Source: Candidatus Thalassarchaeum betae (GTDB taxonomy: Archaea > Thermoplasmatota > Poseidoniia > Poseidoniales > Thalassarchaeaceae). From it: DNA of 64,000 bases. The first letter of the stretch is position 1. Every line of letters begins with the position of its first letter. This document shows, one piece after another, positions 48,028-56,574 of the stretch. The DNA lies in the NCBI GenBank assembly GCA_022447095.1, contig JAKUUP010000002.1, positions 1 to 64,000 on the forward strand, given 5' to 3'. The position numbers were made by a program, and so were the translations under genes. The notes beneath the pieces were generated by a model. It worked only from the letters and a program-made list of their open reading frames with translations. It ran no database searches and was not told the DNA's origin.

Positions 48028-50151
48028 ATGGAACCCCTGATGGGACTCGTCCTGTTGGTTTCGGTATTGGTCTGCGCGTATCTCGCGTGGAACATCGGTG
48101 CCAACGATGTTGCCAATGCGATGGGGACATCTGTCGGCTCTCGCGCCCTGACGCTCAAGCAAGCAGTAATCATTGCTGCAATCTTCGAGTTCATAGGCGC
48201 TTTCTTCGCTGGAGATGCGGTTACAGACACGGTTCGCAAAGGAATCCTTGTTGTTGATTTCGATAATCAGGCAATGGTTGATGCGATTTCTGCTGATCTG
48301 ATGTACGGCTTCATCGCTGCCATGATGGCAGCGGCTGTCTGGCTTACTATAGCCACGAGATACGGCCTACCAGTGTCGACCACACACAGTATCATCGGTG
48401 GAATCGTTGGCGTCGGGTTGGTCATAGAGGTTCAACACGAAACCTCTCTTATTGACTGGGAGGTGGTTGAGAAGGTCGCTATGTCTTGGGTTGCCAGCCC
48501 AGTGATGGGGGGCCTATTCGCATTCTTCACCTTCTGGGTAATCAGAGAGGCTATTCTCGACACAACTGATCCTGAGGCGCGCGCTCGCTGGATGGCCCCG
48601 ATATTAGCCATCCCGACATTCTTCGTTCTTGGTCTTGCACTGCAGTTCAAAGCTCTGAAGGGATTCTTCGCGAAGGCTCAGGACAGTGGCTGGATTGGAG
48701 ACAAATATGACTGGTTGCCGGTCAAGGAAGATGGATCTTGGAACCCAATGATGGATAATGCGTGGTTCCCGATTAACAGCCTAATTCTAGCTGGAATTAT
48801 TTCCATCATCGCTGCAGTGATTCTTGCTTACATCCTGAGAAACTACGATTTCAAGGGCGAAGAGGAGGGTTTTCACGGCGTTGAGAGGATATTTGTATGG
48901 TTGCAAGTCATCGCCGCTGCCTACGTCGCTTTCGCTCACGGAGCAAATGACCGGTCAAATGCAATAGGCCCTATGGCTGCTGTTTACCAAGTCCTGTCGA
49001 ACGATGGGCAACTCGAAGCAGTGGCTGATGTACCGACTTGGCTCGTTCTACTGGGCAGCGCCGGGATAGCTATCGGTGTGGTGACTTGGGGGTGGAGAGT
49101 GATGGAGACCATTGGGAGCAAGATTACCGACATCACACCAACTCGTGGCTTCGCCGCTACATTCGGTGCGGCGACGACTGTCCTGATTTTCTCCATGCCC
49201 TTCCTTGCTGTCCCCGTTTCCACTACTCACACGCTCGTAGGTGCAGTAGTGGGCGTCGGTTTAGCAGGTGGTGCGAAAGCCGTTGATTTCAGAGTCTTCG
49301 GGAAGATTATCGCCTCCTGGCTGGCAAGCCTTCCGGCCGCAGGATTCGGCGCGATAGTGATCTACGTAGCCTGCGGCTCCCAGGCACTCAATATGCTCAT
49401 CGTCATACCCATCGCACTCGCTCTGGTGGGCTATGTGATTTGGTCAACTCGCGATGGCGAGATATTCGTAGACGAGGCTCTAGCGGGGGCGGATGGGTCA
49501 GAAGCCGGAACACCGACCTACTTCGAGCTCTTCCACACTCACGCTGAGGCTGTCGAGGAGACTGTCAATCACATGCTAACAGCAGTAAACATCGCAGCAG
49601 ACGGAGGAGATCCAAGCGAAGCCATAGAAGCGACTATCTCGGCTGAGTTGAGGGCTGACAATGTGAAGAACGATTTGCGAAGAAGGGTTGGTTCGGGCAA
49701 GTGGAACCTGTTGATGAGGTCCGATGACTTCTATCACATGCTGGCTCGTCAGGACCGAATCGCCGACTACGCCCAGAACGTCGCTGAGCAACTGTCCTTC
49801 AGGCCTCTCTACGACAATGCAGAGGCCAAAGCCCTCCTCAAGGAGATGGCAGGAGCGGTCGCCAAGACCGCAGCCACCTACGAAGACGCTGTCGAAGCAC
49901 TGCGTGACCTGACTCTATCTGGATACACCAAGGCCGGACGAGAGAGGCTAGGGGAGCTGATTGACGATGTCAATCTGGCAGAACACGAGAGTGACCTAGT
50001 CGAGAGCAGAGCCGCTGGATTCGTGTTCAGCATTGGCGAAGACGACCCGCTGGCTGCTGTCCACATGTATAGGGTCCTACAGCGTCTTGACGATGTGTCC
50101 AATGCCTGCGAGACGGCGGCAAACGCCTTCCTGCCGATGGTGTACAACTAA
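48028..50151 (+). CDS. PiT-family phosphate transporter fused to a PhoU-like DUF47 domain
   Basis: Started at ATG 48028 (MEPLMGLVLLVSVLV), the protein has 707 residues. The duplicated PiT signature is present as AWNIGANDVANAMG and AFAHGANDRSNAIGP, with GLPVSTTHSIIGG and AVPVSTTHTLVGA. About 10-12 membrane helices span residues ~5-490. The last ~200 residues form a soluble helical DUF47/PhoU-like domain (FFHTHAEAVEETVNHMLTAV...LARQDRIADYAQNVAEQL), usually a separate Pit accessory protein. By eye the gene is less GC-rich than its neighbours. It imports phosphate with Na+ or H+. Confidence 0.94.
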   Translation: MEPLMGLVLLVSVLVCAYLAWNIGANDVANAMGTSVGSRALTLKQAVIIAAIFEFIGAFFAGDAVTDTVRKGILVVDFDNQAMVDAISADLMYGFIAAMMAAAVWLTIATRYGLPVSTTHSIIGGIVGVGLVIEVQHETSLIDWEVVEKVAMSWVASPVMGGLFAFFTFWVIREAILDTTDPEARARWMAPILAIPTFFVLGLALQFKALKGFFAKAQDSGWIGDKYDWLPVKEDGSWNPMMDNAWFPINSLILAGIISIIAAVILAYILRNYDFKGEEEGFHGVERIFVWLQVIAAAYVAFAHGANDRSNAIGPMAAVYQVLSNDGQLEAVADVPTWLVLLGSAGIAIGVVTWGWRVMETIGSKITDITPTRGFAATFGAATTVLIFSMPFLAVPVSTTHTLVGAVVGVGLAGGAKAVDFRVFGKIIASWLASLPAAGFGAIVIYVACGSQALNMLIVIPIALALVGYVIWSTRDGEIFVDEALAGADGSEAGTPTYFELFHTHAEAVEETVNHMLTAVNIAADGGDPSEAIEATISAELRADNVKNDLRRRVGSGKWNLLMRSDDFYHMLARQDRIADYAQNVAEQLSFRPLYDNAEAKALLKEMAGAVAKTAATYEDAVEALRDLTLSGYTKAGRERLGELIDDVNLAEHESDLVESRAAGFVFSIGEDDPLAAVHMYRVLQRLDDVSNACETAANAFLPMVYN

Positions 50152-50970
50152 TCAGGCCCAACCTGCGTCCTCGGCGATTTGTTCTGGCGACTCTCTCTCA
50201 GCCAGCGCAAGTGCGTACTCGAACAGCTTCCATGCCAGCATGGCCGTGGCGAGTCCGGTTACCAGATCGAAGAGGTAGTGCTGCTTGGTAGTGAGGATGC
50301 TCACGCACAGCAGTGTGTATTCAACCCACAGAAGGATGAGGAAGACTTTGGCCAGTGGCTTTCCCTCGTGCTCGCGGTTGACCCAGAAAGTCATCATCCT
50401 CGCAAGCAGGTATGAGTGTACTATGTGCAGGCTCGGCCAGGCGTTCCAAGGATTGTCAGAGAAGTGGATGAATCCGAACAATGAGGCTTCCAGACCGCTC
50501 ATCGAGTCCATGTCGAGTTGATCTCTGAGGTCTATCTCTGCTGGGAATGCAAGAAAGAAGAAAGTGCAGAACAGAGTCACTAGAATCAGACCCTGCATAG
50601 CCAGCATCAGTTCGACTCGTCCCCTGTCGTGCCTAGGGCAGACCGCGAGCGTGGTCGGGTAGAACAGATAGAGTGCCGCGTATGGGATAATCATCCAGTT
50701 GACCGCGGGAATTTCCCGGTCCAGCCATAGCTCCGGGTCCCAGACCGTGTCGAGGTAGTGCGCGGCTATGTTGTTGGAGCCGAAGTAGGGGACTGCGACG
50801 AAAAGCAAACCGACTAGGAATATCTCGAGCGGGAACCAATATCCGCCCATCCTCTCCCTACGGGACCACGTCGATTTCCAGAACCCCTTCCAAGGCATCA
50901 CCAGCGCGTGGATGCGAGTCGGGTGTGACTTATCCATGGGGTGCCGATGCGAGTCGGGCAAATGAATCAC
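50152..50970 (-). CDS. PAP2/AUR1-like membrane phosphatase or lipid transferase
   Basis: The 272-residue protein has about six membrane helices. The PAP2-type motifs are NAWPSLHIVHSYLLARM and the final TTKQHYLFDLVTGLATAML, as in inositol-phosphorylceramide synthase and archaeal lipid phosphatases; the first KxxxxxxRP motif is degenerate. It probably acts on a lipid phosphate at the outer membrane face. GTG 50970 overlaps the stop of the upstream symporter gene (GTGA); ATG 50937 is an alternative start. Confidence 0.82.
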   Translation of the reverse strand: MIHLPDSHRHPMDKSHPTRIHALVMPWKGFWKSTWSRRERMGGYWFPLEIFLVGLLFVAVPYFGSNNIAAHYLDTVWDPELWLDREIPAVNWMIIPYAALYLFYPTTLAVCPRHDRGRVELMLAMQGLILVTLFCTFFFLAFPAEIDLRDQLDMDSMSGLEASLFGFIHFSDNPWNAWPSLHIVHSYLLARMMTFWVNREHEGKPLAKVFLILLWVEYTLLCVSILTTKQHYLFDLVTGLATAMLAWKLFEYALALAERESPEQIAEDAGWA

Positions 50971-52391
50971 GCGACTTCATCGGGCATCGCATAGGAGCCT
51001 GCTACAGTCACAGCAGCAGAGCCAACCAGAGCCGACACGAAGACTTCGAGGTTAGCGAGGCCCCACTCGTTTGTGGGGTGGAAGATGTAATCCACACCCG
51101 TGGAGACATCCGCAGTCCACGCTCCGTAGGCGACTACAGAGAGAGGTCCGGCGACCGCCCCCATGAGGGCGCCCTTGGATGAAACTCTGTCCCAAAGGGT
51201 CAGCAGAACCGGAGCCACGGTAGCAGCAGCAAGAAGGTCTGCGAAGAGGAAAATCTCGAATACGCTCAGGGCGTCGATGGTGGTCGCCAGGTAAATTGCA
51301 ATAGGCATCATCGCTATGGTTACGATTCGTGCTTGGCCAAGCTGCATCGAGCCGTTCGAGAGGTCACGCGATATGGAGGCTACCACGGCGTTCTGCAAGG
51401 TGTCGGCGCTCGAGCAGACGAGTGCGACTGCTAGGACGACGAAAGCGGCGATTAGCAGAACCCCTGCGTCCTCAATCAGGTAGAAGAAGGCGGCAGATGG
51501 GTCTTCGGCGGCACCTTGTCCGGCCACCACTGTTCCCAGTACGCCCATTACGAAGACGAGGGGGAGAACGAGACCTGCGGCCAGAAAAGCCCCTTTCCTG
51601 AGAGCCTCGTCGCTCTCCGAAGCCCATGTACGCTGCCAGTTGCCCTGAGAGAACATCTCGGCCGCGGTGATAGCCACCACTAGGGCGAGTCCGGATCTGA
51701 ACGAATCCATGTAGGACATGCTGCCGATTGACCAATCGTCCTCTGGGTTGTACGCCTTGGCGTCATCGATGAGAGAGCCCAAATCAGCCCCGAACAGGAT
51801 GAGCAGTAGAGCGATGACGAGCCATAGTATCATCCAAGCCTGCCAGCGGTCGGTCTGCAGTGACGCAGGGAGCCCGCCATACGCGGTGTAGGCAGCCGTC
51901 ACCGCGGCAACGGCGACCATGGGCACAAGGGGCTCCATGCCAGCGAGAATGTCCATCGCCTTGCCGATGGCAGTGAACTCAGCGAACAGGAAGGTGAACA
52001 TGTAGAGCACCGAGATTAGGCCAACGTAGACTTGCATAGGCCGACCGAGCCTCATACTGACGTAGTCGGCCAGCGTGACGCCGTAGGGAAGTTTCTCGCG
52101 GATCAACGGCCCGACGTATGCCAGCAGCATGAACGGTGTCGCAGAAGAGAGGGCGTAACCCACGACGTCCCAGAAGCCGCCGTAGTATCCGACCTCCGAG
52201 GGTCCGAACAGTATCCAGATCCCCATTCCCGAGGCGAACAGGCTCATGCCGATTCGTTGCCAGCTCTGACTCCCGCGCGCAGACATGTAGGTGTCTGAGT
52301 CCATTTTTCGTTCGGCCGCGGCAGTGTAGCCGACGTAGCCGAAGAACGAAAGGGTCCCCAAAAGCAGGACGTAGGAGAGCAATGTGTCCAT
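50967..52391 (-). CDS. Sodium:solute symporter (SSS family), probably proline uptake
   Basis: The 474-residue protein has about 13 membrane helices and the SSS signatures (GMSLFASGMGIWILFGPSEVGYYGGFWDVVGYALSS, AYTAYGGLPASLQTDRWQAWMI, and SADTLQNAVVASISRDL near the end). PutP-like transporters belong here. Its start overlaps the stop of the P5C dehydrogenase gene (TGATG), so the two are coupled, which makes proline or a related amino acid the best substrate guess. Substrate cannot be read from sequence alone. Confidence 0.92.
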   Translation of the reverse strand: MDTLLSYVLLLGTLSFFGYVGYTAAAERKMDSDTYMSARGSQSWQRIGMSLFASGMGIWILFGPSEVGYYGGFWDVVGYALSSATPFMLLAYVGPLIREKLPYGVTLADYVSMRLGRPMQVYVGLISVLYMFTFLFAEFTAIGKAMDILAGMEPLVPMVAVAAVTAAYTAYGGLPASLQTDRWQAWMILWLVIALLLILFGADLGSLIDDAKAYNPEDDWSIGSMSYMDSFRSGLALVVAITAAEMFSQGNWQRTWASESDEALRKGAFLAAGLVLPLVFVMGVLGTVVAGQGAAEDPSAAFFYLIEDAGVLLIAAFVVLAVALVCSSADTLQNAVVASISRDLSNGSMQLGQARIVTIAMMPIAIYLATTIDALSVFEIFLFADLLAAATVAPVLLTLWDRVSSKGALMGAVAGPLSVVAYGAWTADVSTGVDYIFHPTNEWGLANLEVFVSALVGSAAVTVAGSYAMPDEVA

Positions 52392-54007
52392 CAGTCATCA
52401 CCCATGAACGGGTAGGTCCAGTCCTGGGGTATGTCGATGGTTCGCTTGACGGATCGCGGACTGATCCAGCGAAGCAGGTTCAACGGCCCGCCTGCCTTGT
52501 CGTTGGTGCCACTGGCTCGAGCCCCTCCGAACGGCTGCTGCCCTACGACAGCACCTGTCGGCTTGTCGTTGATGTAGAAGTTCCCTGCAGTGAAACGCAG
52601 TGCATCGAAAGCTGTCTGGATGTTCTCCTCCGAGGACGAGAAGATAGAGCCGGTGAGAGCGTAGGGGGAAGCCTCATCGCACATCCTCAGGACATCCTCA
52701 AAGTCGCCGTCATCGTAGACATAGACGGTGAGGACAGGTCCGAATATCTCCTCGACCATTGTCTCGGAGGTTGGATTCGTCGTGACGATTATGGTCGGCT
52801 CGATGAACCATCCAGTGCTGTCGTCTGACCCACCACCGACAGCGACCTCGCAGCAGTCCCGGCCACTGGCCCGCTCGATGTAGCCGGTGATCTTGTCGAA
52901 TGCACGCTGGTCGATGACTGCTGTCATGAAGTTCGTGAAGTCGCGCGCATCGCCCATCTTGATCATGCCGATCTCGGCATAGAGGTCGTCCGAGATGGCG
53001 TCCCATACCGAGCTCGGGACGTAAGCTCGGCTGGCAGCGGAGCACTTCTGGCCTTGGTACTCGAAGGCGCCGCGGAGCAACGCGACCAGCAACCCTTGGC
53101 GGTCGCAGTCCGGGTGGGCGACGACGAAGTCCTTGCCCCCGGTCTCCCCGACTATGCGAGGGTAGGAGCGCAGGTTCGGAAGTGCGAGCCCGATCTCCTG
53201 CCACAGTCCCTGAAAGGTTGCGGTCGAGCCGGTGAAGTGAAGTCCGGCGAAGTCAGGGTTGGCTAGCGCGATCTCGGTGATTTCGGCGCCCGAGCCGGGT
53301 AGGAAGTTTATGACGCCAGCAGGCAGGCCGGCCTCCATCATCAGCCGCATCAGCACGTAGTTCGAGTGGTACGAGTTGCGGCTGGGCTTCCACACGCACG
53401 TGCAGCCGACCAGCGCTGGCGCGCTGGGCAGGTTTCCTGCTATACTGGTGAAGTTGAACGGAGTTATGGCCAGGACGAATCCCTCGAGGGGGCGGATCTC
53501 AGTGGAGTTCTCGACGCCGCTCGGGGATATCGGGGGCTGGAGGTAGTCGTGGAAGCCGCGCGCGTAGTGGCAGTTGAAGCGCCAGAAGTCGATGAGTTCG
53601 CAGGCAGCGTCTATCTCCGCCTGGAACACCGTCTTCGACTGGTCCAGCATGGTGGAGGCGTTCACTCTCATGCGCCAGTCTCCCGCTAGGAGGTCGGCGC
53701 ATCGCTCGAAGACCGCGCAGCGGCCCTCGAGACCTAGTTCGATCCAAGCCTGCTGTGCATCGACAGCGGCAGCGCAAGCAGCCTCCATCTCTTCCCTGCC
53801 CGCTAAGTGGACGTTGGCGAGTATGTGCCCATGTTCGTGCGGGATGACCTGAGTGGTCGTCGTGCCTGTGTAAACCTCCTCGCCGTTGATGATGCAGGGT
53901 ATCTCTACGACTTCTGACATCTGCCTATCCATCTCATTCATGAGGGCAGATCTTTCGCTGCTTCCGGGGGCATAGCCCAAAATCGGTTCATTGATTGGTT
54001 GGGCCAT
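52391..54007 (-). CDS. pruA: 1-pyrroline-5-carboxylate (L-glutamate gamma-semialdehyde) dehydrogenase
   Basis: This enzyme oxidises glutamate semialdehyde to glutamate, the second step of proline breakdown. I chose ATG 54007 (MAQPINEPILGYAPGSSERSALM), because the track start 54136 runs through the upstream zinc-binding gene (538 residues). ALDH motifs are VWKPSRNSYHSNY, GETGGKDFVVAHPDCD with the general-base Glu, and FEYQGQKCSAASRAYVP with the catalytic Cys. The P5CDH-specific C-terminal GQQPFGGARASGTNDKAGG is present. No proline dehydrogenase gene is seen here. Confidence 0.95.
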   Translation of the reverse strand: MAQPINEPILGYAPGSSERSALMNEMDRQMSEVVEIPCIINGEEVYTGTTTTQVIPHEHGHILANVHLAGREEMEAACAAAVDAQQAWIELGLEGRCAVFERCADLLAGDWRMRVNASTMLDQSKTVFQAEIDAACELIDFWRFNCHYARGFHDYLQPPISPSGVENSTEIRPLEGFVLAITPFNFTSIAGNLPSAPALVGCTCVWKPSRNSYHSNYVLMRLMMEAGLPAGVINFLPGSGAEITEIALANPDFAGLHFTGSTATFQGLWQEIGLALPNLRSYPRIVGETGGKDFVVAHPDCDRQGLLVALLRGAFEYQGQKCSAASRAYVPSSVWDAISDDLYAEIGMIKMGDARDFTNFMTAVIDQRAFDKITGYIERASGRDCCEVAVGGGSDDSTGWFIEPTIIVTTNPTSETMVEEIFGPVLTVYVYDDGDFEDVLRMCDEASPYALTGSIFSSSEENIQTAFDALRFTAGNFYINDKPTGAVVGQQPFGGARASGTNDKAGGPLNLLRWISPRSVKRTIDIPQDWTYPFMGDD

Positions 54008-54027
54008 GATATCACTCGATTCGTTCA

Positions 54028-54315
54028 CTATGTCCACTCGGTCGGCTCGTCCTTCTTCGCCTTCTTCCAAGCGCGGTAGCACGACTTGCACACCGTGACT
54101 CTGCGCGAGTCCTTGTTGAGCCCCGACTCGCCCCAAACATCAGCGGCCCTGTCGAAGGCCAGCTTGCGGCCTCCGATCTTCTTGTCGGCCCAGTTGTCGC
54201 AACCGGCGACATCGCACTTGGCCTCGCCAACGTATTCCTCGACCGTCTTCTCCTCGGGGCCGGCCGCTGCTGCCGCGACCTGACGTCTCTTGCGGGCCTT
54301 GGACTTGAATCCCAT
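54028..54315 (-). CDS. Small basic zinc-binding protein of unknown function
   Basis: The 95-residue protein has a basic start (MGFKSKARKRRQVAAAAAG), an acidic patch and two Cys pairs, CDVAGC (~34-39) and CKSC (~77-80), likely to bind one zinc. The end is Lys-rich with KKAKKDEPTEWT. It lies 23 bases after purA and 20 bases before the P5C dehydrogenase start, on the same strand. I do not recognise the family. The basic N terminus suggests nucleic acid or ribosome binding, which is a guess. Confidence 0.75.
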   Translation of the reverse strand: MGFKSKARKRRQVAAAAAGPEEKTVEEYVGEAKCDVAGCDNWADKKIGGRKLAFDRAADVWGESGLNKDSRRVTVCKSCYRAWKKAKKDEPTEWT

Positions 54316-54338
54316 GGCGACTGGCCAAAGTGACCCGC

Positions 54339-55700
54339 TTAGAAGGTTGCCTCAACAGAGGGGAAGTCGAACGGCCCTCCTGCCTTAGCTATGGACGCCC
54401 GGCGGTCGGGACCGACGCCGATACTCACTACGGGCACCCCCGCGAGATGTTCGATGCGTTCGATGTACGCCCTGATGGCGACTGGCATGGCGTCGAATCC
54501 TACTCCCTCGGACTTCGATTCTTCGGCCATGTTGATCCACTCGTCCTGAGCCATGGATGGGAAACCCGTGTGAGTCTCGTAAATCGGGGAGCAGCGCGCT
54601 AGTTCCTCACTCGTGGTCGGCATGACGTGGAGTGTTTTGCCATCCATCTCATAGCCGACACATATCTTGAGTTCGTCCAAGCCGCCCAGGACATCCAATT
54701 TGGTGATGACCAGTCCGGTGTACCCGTTGATTCGGTGGCTCTCACGCAGGGCGACCATGTCGAGCCATCCAGTGCGTCGGGGCCTGCCGGTGGTGGTGCC
54801 GTACTCGTTGCCTACCTGTGCCATGTGCCTGCCAGGGCCCTCATCGAGGGAGAGTTCGGAGGGGAATGGCCCGTTGCCCACACGCGTGGTGTAGGCCTTC
54901 GAGATGCCGAAACACTGGTCGACATGCCCGGGGTGTATCCCTGCGCCGTGAGTGGCGTTGGCTCTGCTGGTGACCGATGAGGTGACAAAGGGGTAGGTTC
55001 CTTGATCGATGTCTAGCATGGCGCCTTGCGCCCCTTCGAGCAAGATTCGCTCGCCGTTCCTCAGAGCGAGATCGACCATCAGCCCGGTGGGCTTGATGGC
55101 TTCGGAGTATCTGTCGAGTACCCACTGGAGGTCAGCCCGCAGCGTCTCCGGTACGATGCTCTGCTCGACCCCTACTGTGGCGAGTTGCTTGTTCATACGC
55201 TCAGCAGCGGCTCGGATGGCCTCTGCGTCGTCCACCATGTTTGTGAGGTCAGCGAACCTGATTCCGACCCTCTCGATGCGGTCGCGGTAAGTCGGGCCGA
55301 TTCCACGGCCAGTGGTGCCCACGAGTTCGTCGGCGCCGTCGTAGAGTCTGTGGAAAGGCAGGATTATCGAGGCTCGCTCACTGATAAACAGCCGCTTGCC
55401 TTCGGGCCTCTCATCGGTGAGTGCATGCCACTTTTGCAGTTCTTCATCCAGTACCCAAGGATCTATCACCATGCCATCACCGAGGACCAGGTTGCAGTGA
55501 TCATAGGTCACCCCAGAGGGTATCTGATGGAGTTTGAGGGTGGTATCTCCGAGGACGATGGTATGACCGGCGTTGTTGCCGCCCTGGAAACGGACGGTCC
55601 ATGTGGAATGGTTGGCTAGCTGGTCTATGGCCTTGCCTTTACCTTCGTCGCCCCACTGGGCTCCAAGCACGACGCTGGCTGGCACCGTAGCCTCGGGCAC
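54339..55700 (-). CDS. purA: Adenylosuccinate synthetase
   Basis: PurA makes adenylosuccinate from IMP, aspartate and GTP in AMP synthesis. The 453-residue protein has the P-loop-like GAQWGDEGKGKAIDQLA at the N terminus, GGNNAGHTI, the TTGRGIGPTYRDR motif (~residue 125), GAQGAMLDIDQGTYPFVTSS, and THAGIHPG-like Gly-rich segments. The GTP-specificity region VGVGPDRRASI is near the end. It is first in the minus-strand run toward the P5C dehydrogenase and is divergent from rpl40e. Confidence 0.96.
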   Translation of the reverse strand: MPEATVPASVVLGAQWGDEGKGKAIDQLANHSTWTVRFQGGNNAGHTIVLGDTTLKLHQIPSGVTYDHCNLVLGDGMVIDPWVLDEELQKWHALTDERPEGKRLFISERASIILPFHRLYDGADELVGTTGRGIGPTYRDRIERVGIRFADLTNMVDDAEAIRAAAERMNKQLATVGVEQSIVPETLRADLQWVLDRYSEAIKPTGLMVDLALRNGERILLEGAQGAMLDIDQGTYPFVTSSVTSRANATHGAGIHPGHVDQCFGISKAYTTRVGNGPFPSELSLDEGPGRHMAQVGNEYGTTTGRPRRTGWLDMVALRESHRINGYTGLVITKLDVLGGLDELKICVGYEMDGKTLHVMPTTSEELARCSPIYETHTGFPSMAQDEWINMAEESKSEGVGFDAMPVAIRAYIERIEHLAGVPVVSIGVGPDRRASIAKAGGPFDFPSVEATF

Positions 55701-55801
55701 TATGGAGGGCGGATGAATGCTTTGGCGGAGAACAATTCTGTTTTCCGGGCGATTTCGCGGTGGGAAGCGATTATGAAGGGCCGGTAGGTCGGCCGGTCTG
55801 C

Positions 55802-55957
55802 ATGGCTCAGAGGCACCCAGAGGCAGAGGCGCGTTTACTGAAGAAGTGGATTTGCATGCGCTGCTCGGCGACCCACAGGGGACGCCAGCCGAGGGTGTGC
55901 CGCAAGTGCGGATACACGGGCATGCGGATCAAGGCTGCCGAGCGCAGGACGACATGA
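55802..55957 (+). CDS. rpl40e: Ribosomal protein L40e
   Basis: Started at ATG 55802 (MAQRHPEAEARLLKKWICMRCSATHRGR), the protein has 51 residues, as expected for archaeal L40e. The zinc finger CMRC...CRKC is intact. The track start at 55760 adds 14 unlikely residues. Its stop overlaps the ATG of the LysE gene (ATGA). Confidence 0.96.
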   Translation: MAQRHPEAEARLLKKWICMRCSATHRGRQPRVCRKCGYTGMRIKAAERRTT

Positions 55958-56574
55958 GCATGGGCCTCGAGTCTGCAGGGCTCGAAGGTTTCGCCCTCAG
56001 TATTGGGCTCATACTCGCACTAGGTCCTCAGAACGTCTTTGTCCTCAGACAGGGACTTCTTCGCTCACACGTCTTCGCCGTCTGCCTAGTCTGCGCACTG
56101 GCTGACGCCAGTCTGATTGCAGCTGGAGTTCTGGGCGTCGGCTCGGTGCTGTCTGAGATGGAAGATGCGGCAATCTGGATCGCTGTATTCGCAGCCGTCT
56201 TCTTGATTGGGTACGGATTGCTGCGAATCAGATCGGCGATGAACCCGGAGGGAATGGTAACCGAGGGGGACGGTGAGAGCGAACTCGGACCGACCATTGC
56301 CGCCGCACTCGCCTTCACCTTCCTCAATCCGCACGTGTATGTCGACACCCTGCTGCTGATCGGAGGGGCCTCCAGCAGATATCTGGGGGATGAGCGGCTG
56401 GCCTTCGGAATCGGTGCTGCTGCGGCCTCCTTCGTATTCTTCTTCTCCCTAGGATATGGTGCGAAGATGCTCTCGCCGGTGCTGAACAACCCCAAGGCGT
56501 GGAGGGTAATCGATCTAGGTATAGCCTGCATCATGTTCGTCATCGCGGGTGCGATTCTCGGGCCTCACATCTAA
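55954..56574 (+). CDS. LysE/ArgO-family amino acid exporter
   Basis: The 206-residue protein begins at ATG 55954, overlapping the rpl40e stop; the track start 55846 is inside rpl40e. It has about six membrane helices and the LysE signature LILALGPQNVFVLRQGLLRSHVFAVCLVCALADASLIAAGVLG, then FTFLNPHVYVDTLLLIG. ArgO/LysE members export basic amino acids, and the PQNVFVLRQG motif is typical of that subgroup. It is convergent with an aminotransferase gene with 4 bases of overlap. Confidence 0.93.
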   Translation: MSMGLESAGLEGFALSIGLILALGPQNVFVLRQGLLRSHVFAVCLVCALADASLIAAGVLGVGSVLSEMEDAAIWIAVFAAVFLIGYGLLRIRSAMNPEGMVTEGDGESELGPTIAAALAFTFLNPHVYVDTLLLIGGASSRYLGDERLAFGIGAAAASFVFFFSLGYGAKMLSPVLNNPKAWRVIDLGIACIMFVIAGAILGPHI

